Positions 17,529 to 26,589 of a stretch of DNA of 55,667 nucleotides are shown piece by piece. The notes beneath the pieces were generated by a model. It did not search any database. It was not told where the DNA came from and was given only the letters and a program-made list of their open reading frames with translations. Numbering within the stretch: position 1 is the first letter of the stretch; each line of letters begins with the position of its first letter. A program made the translations under genes and the position numbers. Source of the DNA: Trichocoleus desertorum ATA4-8-CV12 (GTDB taxonomy: Bacteria; Cyanobacteriota; Cyanobacteriia; FACHB-46); the NCBI GenBank assembly GCA_019358975.1, contig JAHHIL010000034.1, positions 1 through 55,667 on the forward strand. The letters run 5' to 3'.

Positions 17529-18015
17529 TTTTAGATTTTGGATTTTGGATTGAAAGGCTTAGTGATTTTGAATTTCAGGTTTTAGATTTTGGATTGAAGG
17601 CTTAGGTTTTAGGACTGGAGTTTGGCACGATTGAATGACGAGATTTAGCTCGCAGAGTTTTGATTGAAGCAACTGTCATCGCTACAACCTCATTGGTTTC
17701 TACCATTAATTTTTCTAGTTTTGGCGCTGGGACTACCTCTGCTTCAATGAGGAGTTCAAGCCAGTAAAGGGTTTCATCAGCTTCTTCTTCAACAATGCAA
17801 AGTTTAGCAATGACATCGGCGGTTGACTTGCCTCGGCAAGCGGCTCGATAGTTAGCGCCGACGGATGTTGCAGAACGAAGTAGTTGTTTGCCAATAACTT
17901 CCGCAACCTTGTCATGAGGCAAAGCATTGATCAAACGGATCACCCGCAGGGCTAGATCTTTAGTTCGCTGCTTAAACGTTTGCTCATCCATCAATCCAAA
18001 ATCCAAAATCTAAAA
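17529..18015. repeat. perfect 25-bp inverted repeat flanking a four-helix-bundle gene
   Basis: The 25 bases at 17529-17553 are exactly the reverse complement of 17991-18015. The repeat is built from TTTTGGA/TTTTAGA heptamers. A further direct partial copy (16 bases, then GAAGGCTTAG) starts at 17580, so the left side holds two tandem copies about 51 bases apart. The right arm directly touches the start codon of the enclosed gene. The layout looks like a small cassette inserted between the permease and ATPase genes. Confidence 0.8.
17602..17991 (-). CDS. four-helix-bundle protein (23S rRNA IVP / S23 family)
   Basis: A 129-residue protein from the ATG at 17991; the frame is open five codons further to a TTG inside the repeat arm, which is unlikely to be used. 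It shows the family core: LALRVIRLINALP, GKQLLRSATSVGANYRAACRG, and EEEADETLYWLELLIEAEVV. These proteins form pentameric four-helix bundles related to the Avd accessory protein of diversity-generating retroelements and to proteins encoded in 23S rRNA intervening sequences. No reverse transcriptase or variable repeat is near. Function of stand-alone members is unknown. Confidence 0.88.
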   Translation of the reverse strand: MDEQTFKQRTKDLALRVIRLINALPHDKVAEVIGKQLLRSATSVGANYRAACRGKSTADVIAKLCIVEEEADETLYWLELLIEAEVVPAPKLEKLMVETNEVVAMTVASIKTLRAKSRHSIVPNSSPKT

Positions 18016-18026
18016 TCCAAAATCGG

Positions 18027-18929
18027 CTATCCTTTAACAGCTCCTGCTGTCAGTCCTTGGACGATCTTGCGTTGAAATAGCAGCACGAGGATGACGAGGG
18101 GTAGGGTGCCGAGGACGGTGGCAGCGGCGATCGGGCCGTAGGGGATTTCAAAGATGGAGGCACCACCGAGTTGGGCGGCGGCGACGGGGATGGTTTTCAT
18201 GTCCTCACGGGTGATGAAGGTGAGGGCAAAGATAAACTCATTCCAGGCGGAGATAAAGGTGAGAATGCCAGTCGTGACGAGAGCAGGCAAGGTCATAGGC
18301 AGAACAATCTGCGTCAGCATTTGCCAGGTGTTGAAGCCATCTACTTTGGCAGCATCTTCTAAGTCACGGGGGAGCTGCTGGAAAAAGCTCCGCATCACCA
18401 GAATGGTTAGAGGCAGGTTAATGGCCGTGTAAGGAATGATCAGGGCTAGGTAGTTGTTGCCCAAGCCCAGCGATCGCACGACTTCTAGCAACCCCAAAAA
18501 CAACAGGATGTAGGGGAATAGCGTCACAATCAGAACTCCGGCGAGCACGGCTTTTTCACCGGGAATTCGCATACGGGCTAAGGTGTAGGCAGCGGGGGCT
18601 CCCAATCCTAAAGCTAAAAGCGTTGAGAGGATAGAGACGAGGAAGCTATTGCCGACGTATTGCAGGAAGGGACGGCGAGTAAACAGCTCTGTGTAGTGAT
18701 TCAGGGTGAAGCGGGTCGGGAAATAAACCGTGGGTACGGCTGAAATATCAGTATTGACTTTGATGGAAGTCAGAAGCTGCCACAGGATCGGAGCCAAGCA
18801 GAACACCGCAATCAGCAAAGCGGCGATCGGTAGCCCCAAGCGTCGCCAGGAAAGACCTGGTTTGGGGGGTTGCTTGGCAACGGCTACTTCCTCTGATCCG
18901 GAATCAACGGGGCGGTCAAGGGTTGTCAT
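18027..18929 (-). CDS. carbohydrate ABC transporter permease (MalG type)
   Basis: A 300-residue inner-membrane protein with six predicted helices. The binding-protein-dependent permease EAA loop is seen as LEDAAKVDGFNTWQMLTQIV followed by LPMTLPALVTTG, the coupling site for the ATPase. Its start overlaps the stop of the first permease by four bases (18926-18929). The N-terminal 30 residues are cytosolic. Same-strand unit with the binding protein and MalF-type permease. Confidence 0.92.
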   Translation of the reverse strand: MTTLDRPVDSGSEEVAVAKQPPKPGLSWRRLGLPIAALLIAVFCLAPILWQLLTSIKVNTDISAVPTVYFPTRFTLNHYTELFTRRPFLQYVGNSFLVSILSTLLALGLGAPAAYTLARMRIPGEKAVLAGVLIVTLFPYILLFLGLLEVVRSLGLGNNYLALIIPYTAINLPLTILVMRSFFQQLPRDLEDAAKVDGFNTWQMLTQIVLPMTLPALVTTGILTFISAWNEFIFALTFITREDMKTIPVAAAQLGGASIFEIPYGPIAAATVLGTLPLVILVLLFQRKIVQGLTAGAVKG

Positions 18930-19840
18930 CGGGTTTCCACTCCTGCCGCTCTGGCTCTAAGTTTGCTGAGTAGGAAGTTGGCGATCGCTACAGCTAATAC
19001 CAACAGTAAGAAGGTGACAACGACTAGGGCTGCTCCATAGCCAAAGTCTAAGTAGCGCATGACGGTGGAGTAGACATAGAGCGAAACGGTTTCTGTCGCG
19101 CCTCCAGGGCCACCTCCGGTCATCACGGCAATCAGGTCGAAGATGCCAAAGGCTTGAGCAAAGCGAAACAGCCCTGCAATCAGAATTTGGGGCATCAACA
19201 GCGGCAGCGTAATTTGTCGAAAGCTTTGCCAAGCGCTGGCCCCATCCAGGGCATGGGCTTCATAAAGATCACTGGAAATAGACTGCAACCCTGCCAACAA
19301 AAGAATGCTGATGAAAGGAGTCGTTTTCCAAACATCCGCGATGATCACGGCAATCATGGCGAGGGTGGGGTCACCTAACCAGTTGATCCCAGTTTCAATC
19401 AACCCCAACCGTTGCAAAATGTCATTCACCACGCCGTACTGGTCGTTAAAGATCCAAGTCCAAGCGAGGGCAATCAAGGCGGTGGGTAAAGCCCAAGGCA
19501 GAATCGCGATCGTGCGCACAATCCCTCGCCCCCTGAAAGCCTGGTTTAAGACCAAGGCAATCCCCATTCCAATCAAGAGTTCTAGGACAACCGAGGCAAC
19601 GGTAAAGATGGTGGTGTTGCGGAGGCTTTGCCAGAAGCGGCCATCCAACGCCATCCGGGTATAGTTTTCCACACCAGAAAACACGGGCTGAAGTTCACTA
19701 CCTAGGTTTTTGGTAAAAAAGCTTTCCCAGAAGGCCCGACCGATCGGGTAAGCAAACACGAGCAGCAGCAACAGGAGCGCGGGTGTGACTAGAATCCAGC
19801 CTGTTCTCTGCTCTCTTTGACGAATCGCATCTATGGTCAT
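18926..19840 (-). CDS. sugar ABC transporter permease (MalF type)
   Basis: A 304-residue polytopic membrane protein. The EAA motif is LYEAHALDGASAWQSFRQIT with LPLLMPQ next. It forms the heterodimeric channel with the MalG-type protein whose gene overlaps its stop by four bases. It begins 21 bases after the binding-protein gene. The presence of two distinct permeases and a single soluble-type binding protein defines a CUT1 importer, whose substrates are usually di- or oligosaccharides or glycosyl-polyols. Confidence 0.92.
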   Translation of the reverse strand: MTIDAIRQREQRTGWILVTPALLLLLLVFAYPIGRAFWESFFTKNLGSELQPVFSGVENYTRMALDGRFWQSLRNTTIFTVASVVLELLIGMGIALVLNQAFRGRGIVRTIAILPWALPTALIALAWTWIFNDQYGVVNDILQRLGLIETGINWLGDPTLAMIAVIIADVWKTTPFISILLLAGLQSISSDLYEAHALDGASAWQSFRQITLPLLMPQILIAGLFRFAQAFGIFDLIAVMTGGGPGGATETVSLYVYSTVMRYLDFGYGAALVVVTFLLLVLAVAIANFLLSKLRARAAGVETR

Positions 19841-19861
19841 TAGACTTTTTGCTCCTGCGGC

Positions 19862-21172
19862 TCAAGCGGTTCCTAGCAATCGGCGGGTTTCGTTAGCAGC
19901 GGCGGTCATAGCTCGTTGTGGGGTCATTTGCCCGGTCAGAGCTGAGCTTAAGTAGCGCTGCAAAATATCGGATGCCTGAGCATACTGAGCGATCGGAGGC
20001 CGCAGAGCCGCATTCTCTAGCACGTTGAGCATGGTGGGGAAAAAGTCGTAGGTGCGGACAATTTCGGGGTCATTATAGAGCGATCGCCGAGAGGGTAAAT
20101 AGCCTGTACTCAGCGTCAATTTGCGTTGGGTTTCTAAGCTAGTGAGATATTGCACCGCTTCCCAGGCTTCTTTGGGGTGTCTGGTCGTTTTGGCAATTCC
20201 CCAGCCCCAACCTCCTTGGCAAGCAGCGCTTTCCTGCCCTGGAGCGTGAACCATTGGCTTAATGGCAATCTTGCCGCGAACGGGTGAATCTTCAGCATTG
20301 CCTAGAGACCATGCGTAAGGCCAGTTACGGACAAAGGCTGCTGCCCCACTTTGAAACAAGCGCCGAGCCTCTTCCTCTTGGTAAGTGACGACTCCGGAGG
20401 GAGAGATGCCTGTTTGAATTGTGTCGAGCAAAAATTGCACCGCCTGAACCGACTCTGGGCGATCCAACCCAACTGCCTTGGTCTGAGGGTCAATCCAGAA
20501 GCCACCAGAGCCTACGAGAACTTCCACAAACATGGCAGCCGCTCCTTCATACTGACGGCCCTGCCATACATAGCCCCAAGGCACCGCTTTGCTTTTTTGC
20601 AGCGTTTGGGAGATTTGCATCAATTCCGTGAAGGTTTCAGGTGGCTTCAAACCTGCTGCATCTAGTAAATCTTTGCGGTAGTAGAGCATGCCTGCATCCG
20701 ATCGCACAGGCATCCGGTACAGCCCCCCTTGGTAGCGTCCTCCCGCGACATCTCCTTCGAGGAAGTCTGTTAAGTCAGCATCAGCAACTTTATCGGACAG
20801 ATCCGTTAGCCAACCAGCCGCCGCAAACTTGGGCACCCAGACAATGTCCATGTACACCAAGTCGTAGGGAGAGCTGCCTAACAGAAAAGAAGAAGTGTAC
20901 AAATCCTCAACGGCGTTGGTGGCGTTGGGGCCTTCCACAAAGTTGAGCCGAATCCCTGGATGGGTGGCCTCAAAGTCTCGAAGGATCGGTTCCCAGGTAG
21001 GTCGCTCTGGTGCCCCAATCAAAAAGTTCAGGGTAACGGGCTGCTGAGAGAAAGCAGGCACTACCACGCACAAGGTCAGAACTAACCCAGCGATCCATAA
21101 AGCGAGGAAGCGCGATCGCCGAACTTTGTGAAAAAAGATTTTCAATTTACTAAAAAGTTTCTGGGATGGCAT
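19862..21172 (-). CDS. extracellular solute-binding protein, family 1
   Basis: A 436-residue periplasmic binding protein. A basic N-terminus is followed by the signal sequence ALWIAGLVLTLCVVVPAFS with cleavage expected near residue 43. The body shows family-1 features: FEATHPGIRLNFVEGP, YDLVYMDIVWVPKFAAAGWL, and GGWGWGIAKTTRHPKEAWE. It is the first gene of the sugar importer unit. Relatives in cyanobacteria carry glucosylglycerol, sucrose or trehalose; which applies here cannot be told from sequence reading. Confidence 0.9.
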   Translation of the reverse strand: MPSQKLFSKLKIFFHKVRRSRFLALWIAGLVLTLCVVVPAFSQQPVTLNFLIGAPERPTWEPILRDFEATHPGIRLNFVEGPNATNAVEDLYTSSFLLGSSPYDLVYMDIVWVPKFAAAGWLTDLSDKVADADLTDFLEGDVAGGRYQGGLYRMPVRSDAGMLYYRKDLLDAAGLKPPETFTELMQISQTLQKSKAVPWGYVWQGRQYEGAAAMFVEVLVGSGGFWIDPQTKAVGLDRPESVQAVQFLLDTIQTGISPSGVVTYQEEEARRLFQSGAAAFVRNWPYAWSLGNAEDSPVRGKIAIKPMVHAPGQESAACQGGWGWGIAKTTRHPKEAWEAVQYLTSLETQRKLTLSTGYLPSRRSLYNDPEIVRTYDFFPTMLNVLENAALRPPIAQYAQASDILQRYLSSALTGQMTPQRAMTAAANETRRLLGTA

Positions 21173-21357
21173 GAATTATTGAACGCTTTAATAAAAGTTG
21201 AACTTAAAAATATAGGCGCTGTAATTGTGTGTCCTACATCCTAGTCATATCGCGATTTCAGAAGTGAATAAATAAAGGTTTGAGTATATGAGAATAAATT
21301 AAAAGTAAGTTTAAGTAAGTTAACAAAAATGACAAGATGTATTATTAGGGCGATCGC

Positions 21358-22134
21358 ATGCCAGCGAATGGGTTAGTTCTTGCAGCGGGTGGTCTATTCT
21401 CCGGGATTCTAGCCGGACTTCTGGGAATTGGGGGTGGTACCGTTTTGGTGCCGTTGCTGGTGGCTTTAGGATATAGCCCCGTGCAAGCAGTGGCGACGAG
21501 TAGCTTAGCCATTTTGATTACGTCCATTTCTGGTACTCTCCAGAATTGGCGGATGGGGTATTTCAATGCCAAGCAAGTGCTCTACCTAGGCTTTCCCGCT
21601 TTGGCGACGGCTCAGATTGGCGTGTACTTGGCAAGCCGCATTCCTCCCTATGTCTTGCTAGCAGCCTTTGGCCTGTTGCTCCTTCTCAACATTTATTTAG
21701 TTGACCTACGCAAACGCCTTGTTGCCGAGGGGACTCATGCCACCCATGCTGATATCAACCCTATGATGGCTCGCTTGGGGACAGGCGGATCTGCGGGGAT
21801 TTTGGCGGGATTGTTTGGGGTGGGAGGTGGCGTGATTATGGTGCCTTTGCAAATTTTGCTGTTAGGAGAGAACATCAAAACAGCCATCCAAACGAGCTTA
21901 GGCGTGATTGTGATTACCGCAATTTCGGCTTGCATAGGACACACCTTAGCGGGCAATGTGTTGCCCACAGAAGGCTTGCTCTTAGGGATGGGCGGGCTGC
22001 TGGGAGCGCAAATCAGTACTCGCTTTCTGCCAAAACTGTCAGATGCGATCGTTAGCCTGCTTTTTCGAGGGTTTCTAGGCGTGCTATCGCTCTACATTTT
22101 TTGGCAAGCTTGGCAAAGTTACAGTAGCTTCTAA
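21358..22134 (+). CDS. TauE/SafE-family anion exporter
   Basis: A 258-residue membrane protein with two homologous halves, each opening with a glycine-rich helix: GGLFSGILAGLLGIGGGTVLV-type sequence at the N-terminus and GSAGILAGLFGVGGGVIMVP near residue 140. This duplicated G-x-GGG motif is the hallmark of TauE/SafE (DUF81) proteins, which export sulfite, sulfoacetate or other small organic anions. It is divergent from the sugar importer and 82 bases upstream of the NMT1-type operon, but not necessarily part of it. Confidence 0.9.
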   Translation: MPANGLVLAAGGLFSGILAGLLGIGGGTVLVPLLVALGYSPVQAVATSSLAILITSISGTLQNWRMGYFNAKQVLYLGFPALATAQIGVYLASRIPPYVLLAAFGLLLLLNIYLVDLRKRLVAEGTHATHADINPMMARLGTGGSAGILAGLFGVGGGVIMVPLQILLLGENIKTAIQTSLGVIVITAISACIGHTLAGNVLPTEGLLLGMGGLLGAQISTRFLPKLSDAIVSLLFRGFLGVLSLYIFWQAWQSYSSF

Positions 22135-22219
22135 CCAACGGAGCCAGTCCTTAAGCGAGAAAATATTGATCTCCTCAGGGGTCAAGCTTGATTTGTAGTT
22201 TCCAGTAAGAGGTAGGGTG

Positions 22220-23275
22220 ATGATGAGGCAACTGAAGCGCCGCAAATTTATGCACTATGGCGCACTGGCGCTAGGAACCAGTATTGTGACTGCTTGTGCC
22301 AATAACGCTCAGCCATCCTCTTCTAGGGGTTCGGCAGCGACCGGGAGTGACCAACTCGATAAAGTCAACTATGGAACTAATTGGTTTGCCCAAGCTGAGC
22401 ATGGGGGCTTTTATCAAGCAGTAGCGGCAGGTATTTACCAAGCGCATGGTTTGGATGTCACGATTCAGATGGGGGGACCACAGGTTAATGGGACTCAGCT
22501 GCTGATGGGAGGGGCAGTGGACTTTTTTATGGGATATGGATCGGATGCGATCAAAGCGATCGCGGAGGGCATCCCTAAAGTAACAGTGGCGTCTATCTTC
22601 CAGAAAGATCCCCAAGTTCTGCTGGCTCATCCAGGTACAGGGCGTGACTCTTTAGAGAAAATCAAAGGATCTCCAATTCTGGTTTCTGCCGCAGCGAATA
22701 CAACTTTTTGGCCGTTTTTGAAATCTAAGTATGGCTTCACTGATGACCAAAAGCGTCCTTACAACTTTAATGTCGGGCCTTTTTTGGCAGATAAGACTTT
22801 AGCGCAACAAGGATATCTCAGTTCTGAACCGTTCAAAGTTAAGCAGCAAGGCGGCTTTGAGCCAGTGGTAATTTTGTTGGCAGATTACGGCTATGACCCT
22901 TACTCCACAACGATTGAGACACGCAAAGACTTGGTAGAACAACAGCCTGACTTGGTGCAGCGATTTGTGGATGCTTCGATCAAAGGCTGGTATAGCTATT
23001 TTCAAGATCCTGCACTCGGCAACGAGCTGATTAAGAAAGCCAATCCTGAAATGACGGATGATCAGCTGGCTTACAGCCTGGAGAAGATGAAGCAGTATGG
23101 CATTGTGGTGTCTGGTGATGCCGAGCAGTTGGGAATTGGCGCGATGACAGACGATCGCTGGAAGGTATTTTTTGACGGCATGGTGACGGCTGGCGTGTTT
23201 CAACCTGACACTAACTACAAAGAGGCTTACACCTTAAAGTTCATCAATAAGGGTGTCCAAGCTTACAAAGCTTAA
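22220..23275 (+). CDS. NMT1/THI5-like ABC transporter substrate-binding lipoprotein
   Basis: About 351 residues; GTG-ATG-ATG codons in a row at 22217-22225 give three possible starts, all downstream of AAGAGG. A basic N-terminus with RRKF and the lipobox VTAC (cysteine near residue 26) mark an exported lipoprotein. The body is of the NMT1/THI5 type: YGTNWFAQAEHGGFYQAVAA, GGPQVNGTQLLMGGAVDFFMG, and KKANPEMTDDQL. Relatives bind hydroxymethylpyrimidine, riboflavin, sulfonates or nucleobase-like rings. The downstream amidohydrolase and oxidase suggest a heterocyclic nitrogen compound. That is inference. Confidence 0.88.
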   Translation: MMRQLKRRKFMHYGALALGTSIVTACANNAQPSSSRGSAATGSDQLDKVNYGTNWFAQAEHGGFYQAVAAGIYQAHGLDVTIQMGGPQVNGTQLLMGGAVDFFMGYGSDAIKAIAEGIPKVTVASIFQKDPQVLLAHPGTGRDSLEKIKGSPILVSAAANTTFWPFLKSKYGFTDDQKRPYNFNVGPFLADKTLAQQGYLSSEPFKVKQQGGFEPVVILLADYGYDPYSTTIETRKDLVEQQPDLVQRFVDASIKGWYSYFQDPALGNELIKKANPEMTDDQLAYSLEKMKQYGIVVSGDAEQLGIGAMTDDRWKVFFDGMVTAGVFQPDTNYKEAYTLKFINKGVQAYKA

Positions 23276-23350
23276 CGGGTCTGTATCTCGTTCTCCAATG
23301 GGTTACATTTGCCAATATATCTTTAAGACTGTGGTCATATTGTAAGGAAT

Positions 23351-24235
23351 ATGCCGGGAATGGAAACGCCCCCAGCGCAGGACTGCCCTGAATCCTGCTA
23401 CCAACACGACTCGTCTGAGTCTAGTTATGCTCAGAGTGCCTGTGCGATCGCTCTGCACCAAGTTAGCAAGGTTTACTCGAATGGCACGATCGCCTTGCAG
23501 AACATGAGCTTAAAGATTGCGGAGTCTGAGTTCATTAGCTTGGTGGGGCCATCGGGATGTGGTAAAAGTACGGCGCTGCGGATTATGGCAGGGCTGGGGG
23601 CGGCGAGTTCTGGGGAAATTGCTTGGGGTGCGGTTCGGACTGAGGCAAAGGGAGCGAGAAAGTTCTGGCAGCGCTCAGCGACTGCTAAGGCTGGACCAAA
23701 GTTAGCTTTTGTGTTTCAGGAAGCGGCGTTGATGCCTTGGGCAACGGTGCTGGAAAATGTGTGGTTGCCGTTGCAGTTGGCAGGGATGTCGAGGTTGGCG
23801 GCTAGGGCTGCGGTGGCTGAGGCGATCGCGCTGGTGGGGCTGGAAGGGTTTGAGCAAGCCTATCCCCGTGAGTTATCGGGTGGCATGAAGATGCGGGTTT
23901 CGATCGCGCGGGCGTTGGTGACGCAGCCTGATATTTTGCTGATGGATGAGCCGTTCGGGGCGTTGGATGAGATGACGCGGAGCCAGCTCAATAGTGATTT
24001 GTTGAGTTTGTGGGGTCAGAAGCGCTGGACGGTGGTGTTTGTGACGCACAACATCTATGAGGCGGTGTATCTGTCGAATCGGGTGGTGGTGATGGCGGCG
24101 CGTCCGGGTCGGGTGGTGGCTGAGGTGGAAATTGCGGTTCCTTATCCGCGGTCGGAGGGGTTTCGTTTGTCGTCGCTGTTTAATGAGTATTGTCGGGAGG
24201 TTTCGGGGGCATTATCTCGGGGGATTGGGTTCTAA
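23351..24235 (+). CDS. ABC transporter ATP-binding protein (TauB/SsuB/NrtD type)
   Basis: A 294-residue ATPase with Walker A GPSGCGKST (about 74-82), a Q-loop FVFQEAALMPWATVLENV typical of the nitrate/sulfonate/taurine class, signature LSGGMKMRVSIARAL and Walker B ILLMDEPFGALDE. The first 35 residues are a variable cysteine-containing extension. It follows the binding-protein gene by 75 bases and is separated from the permease gene by 206 bases of repeat sequence. Confidence 0.92.
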   Translation: MPGMETPPAQDCPESCYQHDSSESSYAQSACAIALHQVSKVYSNGTIALQNMSLKIAESEFISLVGPSGCGKSTALRIMAGLGAASSGEIAWGAVRTEAKGARKFWQRSATAKAGPKLAFVFQEAALMPWATVLENVWLPLQLAGMSRLAARAAVAEAIALVGLEGFEQAYPRELSGGMKMRVSIARALVTQPDILLMDEPFGALDEMTRSQLNSDLLSLWGQKRWTVVFVTHNIYEAVYLSNRVVVMAARPGRVVAEVEIAVPYPRSEGFRLSSLFNEYCREVSGALSRGIGF

Positions 24236-24297
24236 TCTATGTTTTTGAGATTTGTGGTTAGGGAATGTTTGAGAGATATGACTTTGAGAAATCCGAT

Positions 24298-24362
24298 CCT
24301 TGGGGGCACTCGCCCCCAAACCCCCGCTGAGGGACGGTTGCGTCCCCCAGACCCCCTCCAAA
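24298..24362 (+). repeat. 65-bp double-hairpin repeat, copy 1
   Basis: One of three identical 65-base copies (others at 49550 and 53357). Hairpin one: TTGGGGGC (24300-24307), loop ACTC, GCCCCCAA (24312-24319). Hairpin two: GGGACG (24331-24336), loop GTTG, CGTCCC (24341-24346), extended by CTG/CAG. The copy lies inside the importer operon between ATPase and permease genes, on the coding strand. Confidence 0.9.
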
Positions 24363-24410
24363 AAATATTCTTATCGCTTTACCCGTGGGGAGGGGAGAAA
24401 CACTCCAGTT

Positions 24411-24440
24411 CCCCCCAGAATTGGGGGGCTAGGGGGGCGA
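24411..24440 (+). repeat. CCCCCC-AGAATT-GGGGGG palindromic repeat
   Basis: CCCCCC at 24411-24416 and GGGGGG at 24423-24428 pair around AGAATT and are followed by CTAGGGGGGCGA. The same core occurs at 42905-42920 and 42994. It directly precedes the GTG start of the permease gene, so its G-rich 3' end may supply the ribosome site. Confidence 0.75.
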
Positions 24441-24441
24441 A

Positions 24442-25242
24442 GTGCAGAAATTAAAAGTACTAGTCACTGCGGATGTTCTGGCACCTTTGGCGATCGCAGT
24501 TATCGCTCTCTTCGGGTGGGATATCTTTGTGCGGGTGACGGGGATACCGCCTTATCTTTTGCCTGGGCCGCTGTTAGTGTTGCGGACGCTGGTTCGGGAT
24601 TGGTCGGAGTTATTTCCTTCGCTGTTGGTGACGCTGCAAATTACGGTGGTGGCGTTTCTGGCGGCGGTGGTTTCTGGAGTGGCGATCGCGGTTTTGTTTG
24701 CTCAGAGTAAGTGGATTGAGCGAAGTTTGTTTCCTTATGCGGTGCTGTTGCAAACGACGCCGATTGTGGCGATCGCGCCGTTGATCATTATTTGGCTCCG
24801 GAATAACACCTTTGCGGCATTGGTAGTTTGTGCTTGGATGGTGGCGTTGTTTCCCATCATTGCCAATACGACGCTGGGGCTGAACAGTGCGGACCATAAT
24901 TTGTTGAATTTGTTTCAGCTTTATCGGGCTTCTCGTTGGCAGACTCTGTGGTATCTGCGTTTGCCGAGTGCGTTGCCCTATTTTTTGGGAGGGTTGCGGA
25001 TTAGTGGGGGGCTGGCGTTAATTGGGGCGGTGGTGGCTGAGTTTGTGGCAGGGACAGGCGGAGCACGGGCGGGGATTGCCTATCAGATTTTGATGGCGAG
25101 CTATAACTTGCAAATTCCTCGGATGTTTGCGGCGCTGCTGATGACGACTGGTTTAGGGGTGGCGATCTTTGTAGTGCTGACGCTGTTGTCTAATTTCTTA
25201 CTGCGCCACTGGCATGAAAGTGCGATAAAACGTGAGAATTAA
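24442..25242 (+). CDS. ABC transporter permease (SsuC/TauC type)
   Basis: A 266-residue membrane protein with six helices. The EAA-like loop is seen around LLNLFQLYRASRWQTLWYLR followed by LPSALPYFLGGLRISGG, typical of SsuC/TauC/ThiX permeases. It starts with GTG within the end of a palindromic repeat; no better in-frame ATG exists near the N-terminus. It works as a homodimer with the upstream ATPase. The next gene begins 15 bases after its stop. Confidence 0.88.
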   Translation: MQKLKVLVTADVLAPLAIAVIALFGWDIFVRVTGIPPYLLPGPLLVLRTLVRDWSELFPSLLVTLQITVVAFLAAVVSGVAIAVLFAQSKWIERSLFPYAVLLQTTPIVAIAPLIIIWLRNNTFAALVVCAWMVALFPIIANTTLGLNSADHNLLNLFQLYRASRWQTLWYLRLPSALPYFLGGLRISGGLALIGAVVAEFVAGTGGARAGIAYQILMASYNLQIPRMFAALLMTTGLGVAIFVVLTLLSNFLLRHWHESAIKREN

Positions 25243-25257
25243 CTCTTGAATGCTTGC

Positions 25258-26589
25258 ATGTTGCCAATTGCTGATCATTACTGGCTCCTGAATGCCCACG
25301 TTCCAGTTTGTTTGCTTACAGGCGATCGCCCTGAGATTGCCGCTCAACAGAATGCCGATGGTTTGGCGTTAGTTGATCTGGAAATTCGGGCTGGGTTGGT
25401 GCAGTCGATTCAATCAGCGCGATCGCGGGATACAGCACCGGAACTCGCTTCCTTACCCTCGCAAGATCTGCGGGGTGGGCAGGTTTGGCCTTGCTTGGTC
25501 GATATTCACACCCATCTCGATAAGGGACATATTTGGGAGCGGGCGACGAATCCGGATGGCACGTTTGCTAGTGCCTTGACCACGGTTGAGAAGGATGCGG
25601 CTCAACATTGGAACCTGGAAGATATCTATCGGCGCATGGAGTTTGGCCTCAAGTGCAGCTATGCCCACGGCACGCGGGCCATTCGGACTCATATTGATGC
25701 GATTGGGGAGTTCTCCCAGCATAGTTTCGAGGCGTTTCGGTTGCTCCAGCAAGAATGGCGCGATCGCCTGACGCTGCAAGCTGTTTCCCTCGCTCCTTTG
25801 GAAATGTTTCTCACACCCCAAGGAGAAGTGCTAGCCGACAAAATAGCGGAACTAGGAGGCGTTTTGGGCGGATTTGCGCCTACGCATCCGGAACTAGATG
25901 CTCAACTAGATCGCGTGTTTGTTTTGGCCCAAGAGCGAGGACTGAATCTAGATTTTCATACCGATGAAACCGACGATCCAGCTAGCAAAACGCTGAGGCA
26001 AGTGGCGGCAGCAGTTCTGCGGCATGAATTCACGGGGCAGATTGTCTGTGGGCACTGTTGCAGTTTGGCGGTGCAAAGCCCTGAAGACGTGGCCGAGACG
26101 TTGAATTTGGTGCAGCAAGCGCGAATTGGCATTGTCAGTTTGCCGCTGTGCAATCTGTACCTGCAAGACCGCGTGCCGCAGCGGACTCCTCGGTGGCGAG
26201 GGGTGACTTTGCTGCATGAATTGCGGCAACAAGGAATTCCGGTGGCGATCGCTAGTGACAACTGCCGTGATCCGTTTCATGGCTTTGGTGATCATGATTG
26301 TCTGGAAGTCTTCACACTCTCCACCAAAATTGCCCACTTAGATCGGCCCTACGGAGATTGGCCTCGTGCGATCGCTACAACCCCGGCTGATTTGATGCAA
26401 TTGCCTGAGGTGGGGCGGATTGGTGTGGGTTTACCCGCTGATTTAATTTTGTTTAAGGGCCGCAGCTTTAGTGAGTTGCTGTCGCGATCGCAGCATGATC
26501 GGGTTGTTTTGCGATCGGGCCAAGCTATTGACACCGCCCTACCCAATTATGCTGAATTAGATCATCTGTGCGGTACGGAGATTTGCTAG
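25258..26589 (+). CDS. cytosine-deaminase-like amidohydrolase (CodA family)
   Basis: A 443-residue enzyme from ATG 25258; a TTG four codons earlier (25246) is possible. Metal and catalytic motifs follow CodA: DIHTHLDKGHI (HxH), LDFHTDETDDPASK, VCGHCCS and IASDNCRDPFHGFGDHD. The family removes an amino group or opens a ring in cytosine, isocytosine, creatinine-like or triazine compounds. It is placed between an NMT1-type importer and a FAD oxidase, directly adjoining the latter (no spacer), so it probably acts on the imported substrate. The exact substrate cannot be read from sequence. Confidence 0.85.
   Translation: MLPIADHYWLLNAHVPVCLLTGDRPEIAAQQNADGLALVDLEIRAGLVQSIQSARSRDTAPELASLPSQDLRGGQVWPCLVDIHTHLDKGHIWERATNPDGTFASALTTVEKDAAQHWNLEDIYRRMEFGLKCSYAHGTRAIRTHIDAIGEFSQHSFEAFRLLQQEWRDRLTLQAVSLAPLEMFLTPQGEVLADKIAELGGVLGGFAPTHPELDAQLDRVFVLAQERGLNLDFHTDETDDPASKTLRQVAAAVLRHEFTGQIVCGHCCSLAVQSPEDVAETLNLVQQARIGIVSLPLCNLYLQDRVPQRTPRWRGVTLLHELRQQGIPVAIASDNCRDPFHGFGDHDCLEVFTLSTKIAHLDRPYGDWPRAIATTPADLMQLPEVGRIGVGLPADLILFKGRSFSELLSRSQHDRVVLRSGQAIDTALPNYAELDHLCGTEIC

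Noticed and set aside
17529-18015. Diversity-generating retroelement, because of the Avd-like four-helix protein
   Set aside because: No reverse transcriptase, template repeat or variable repeat was found nearby.
24239-24454. Open frames across the repeat-filled gap between ATPase and permease genes
   Set aside because: They translate palindromic repeats (proline-rich) and have no protein support.
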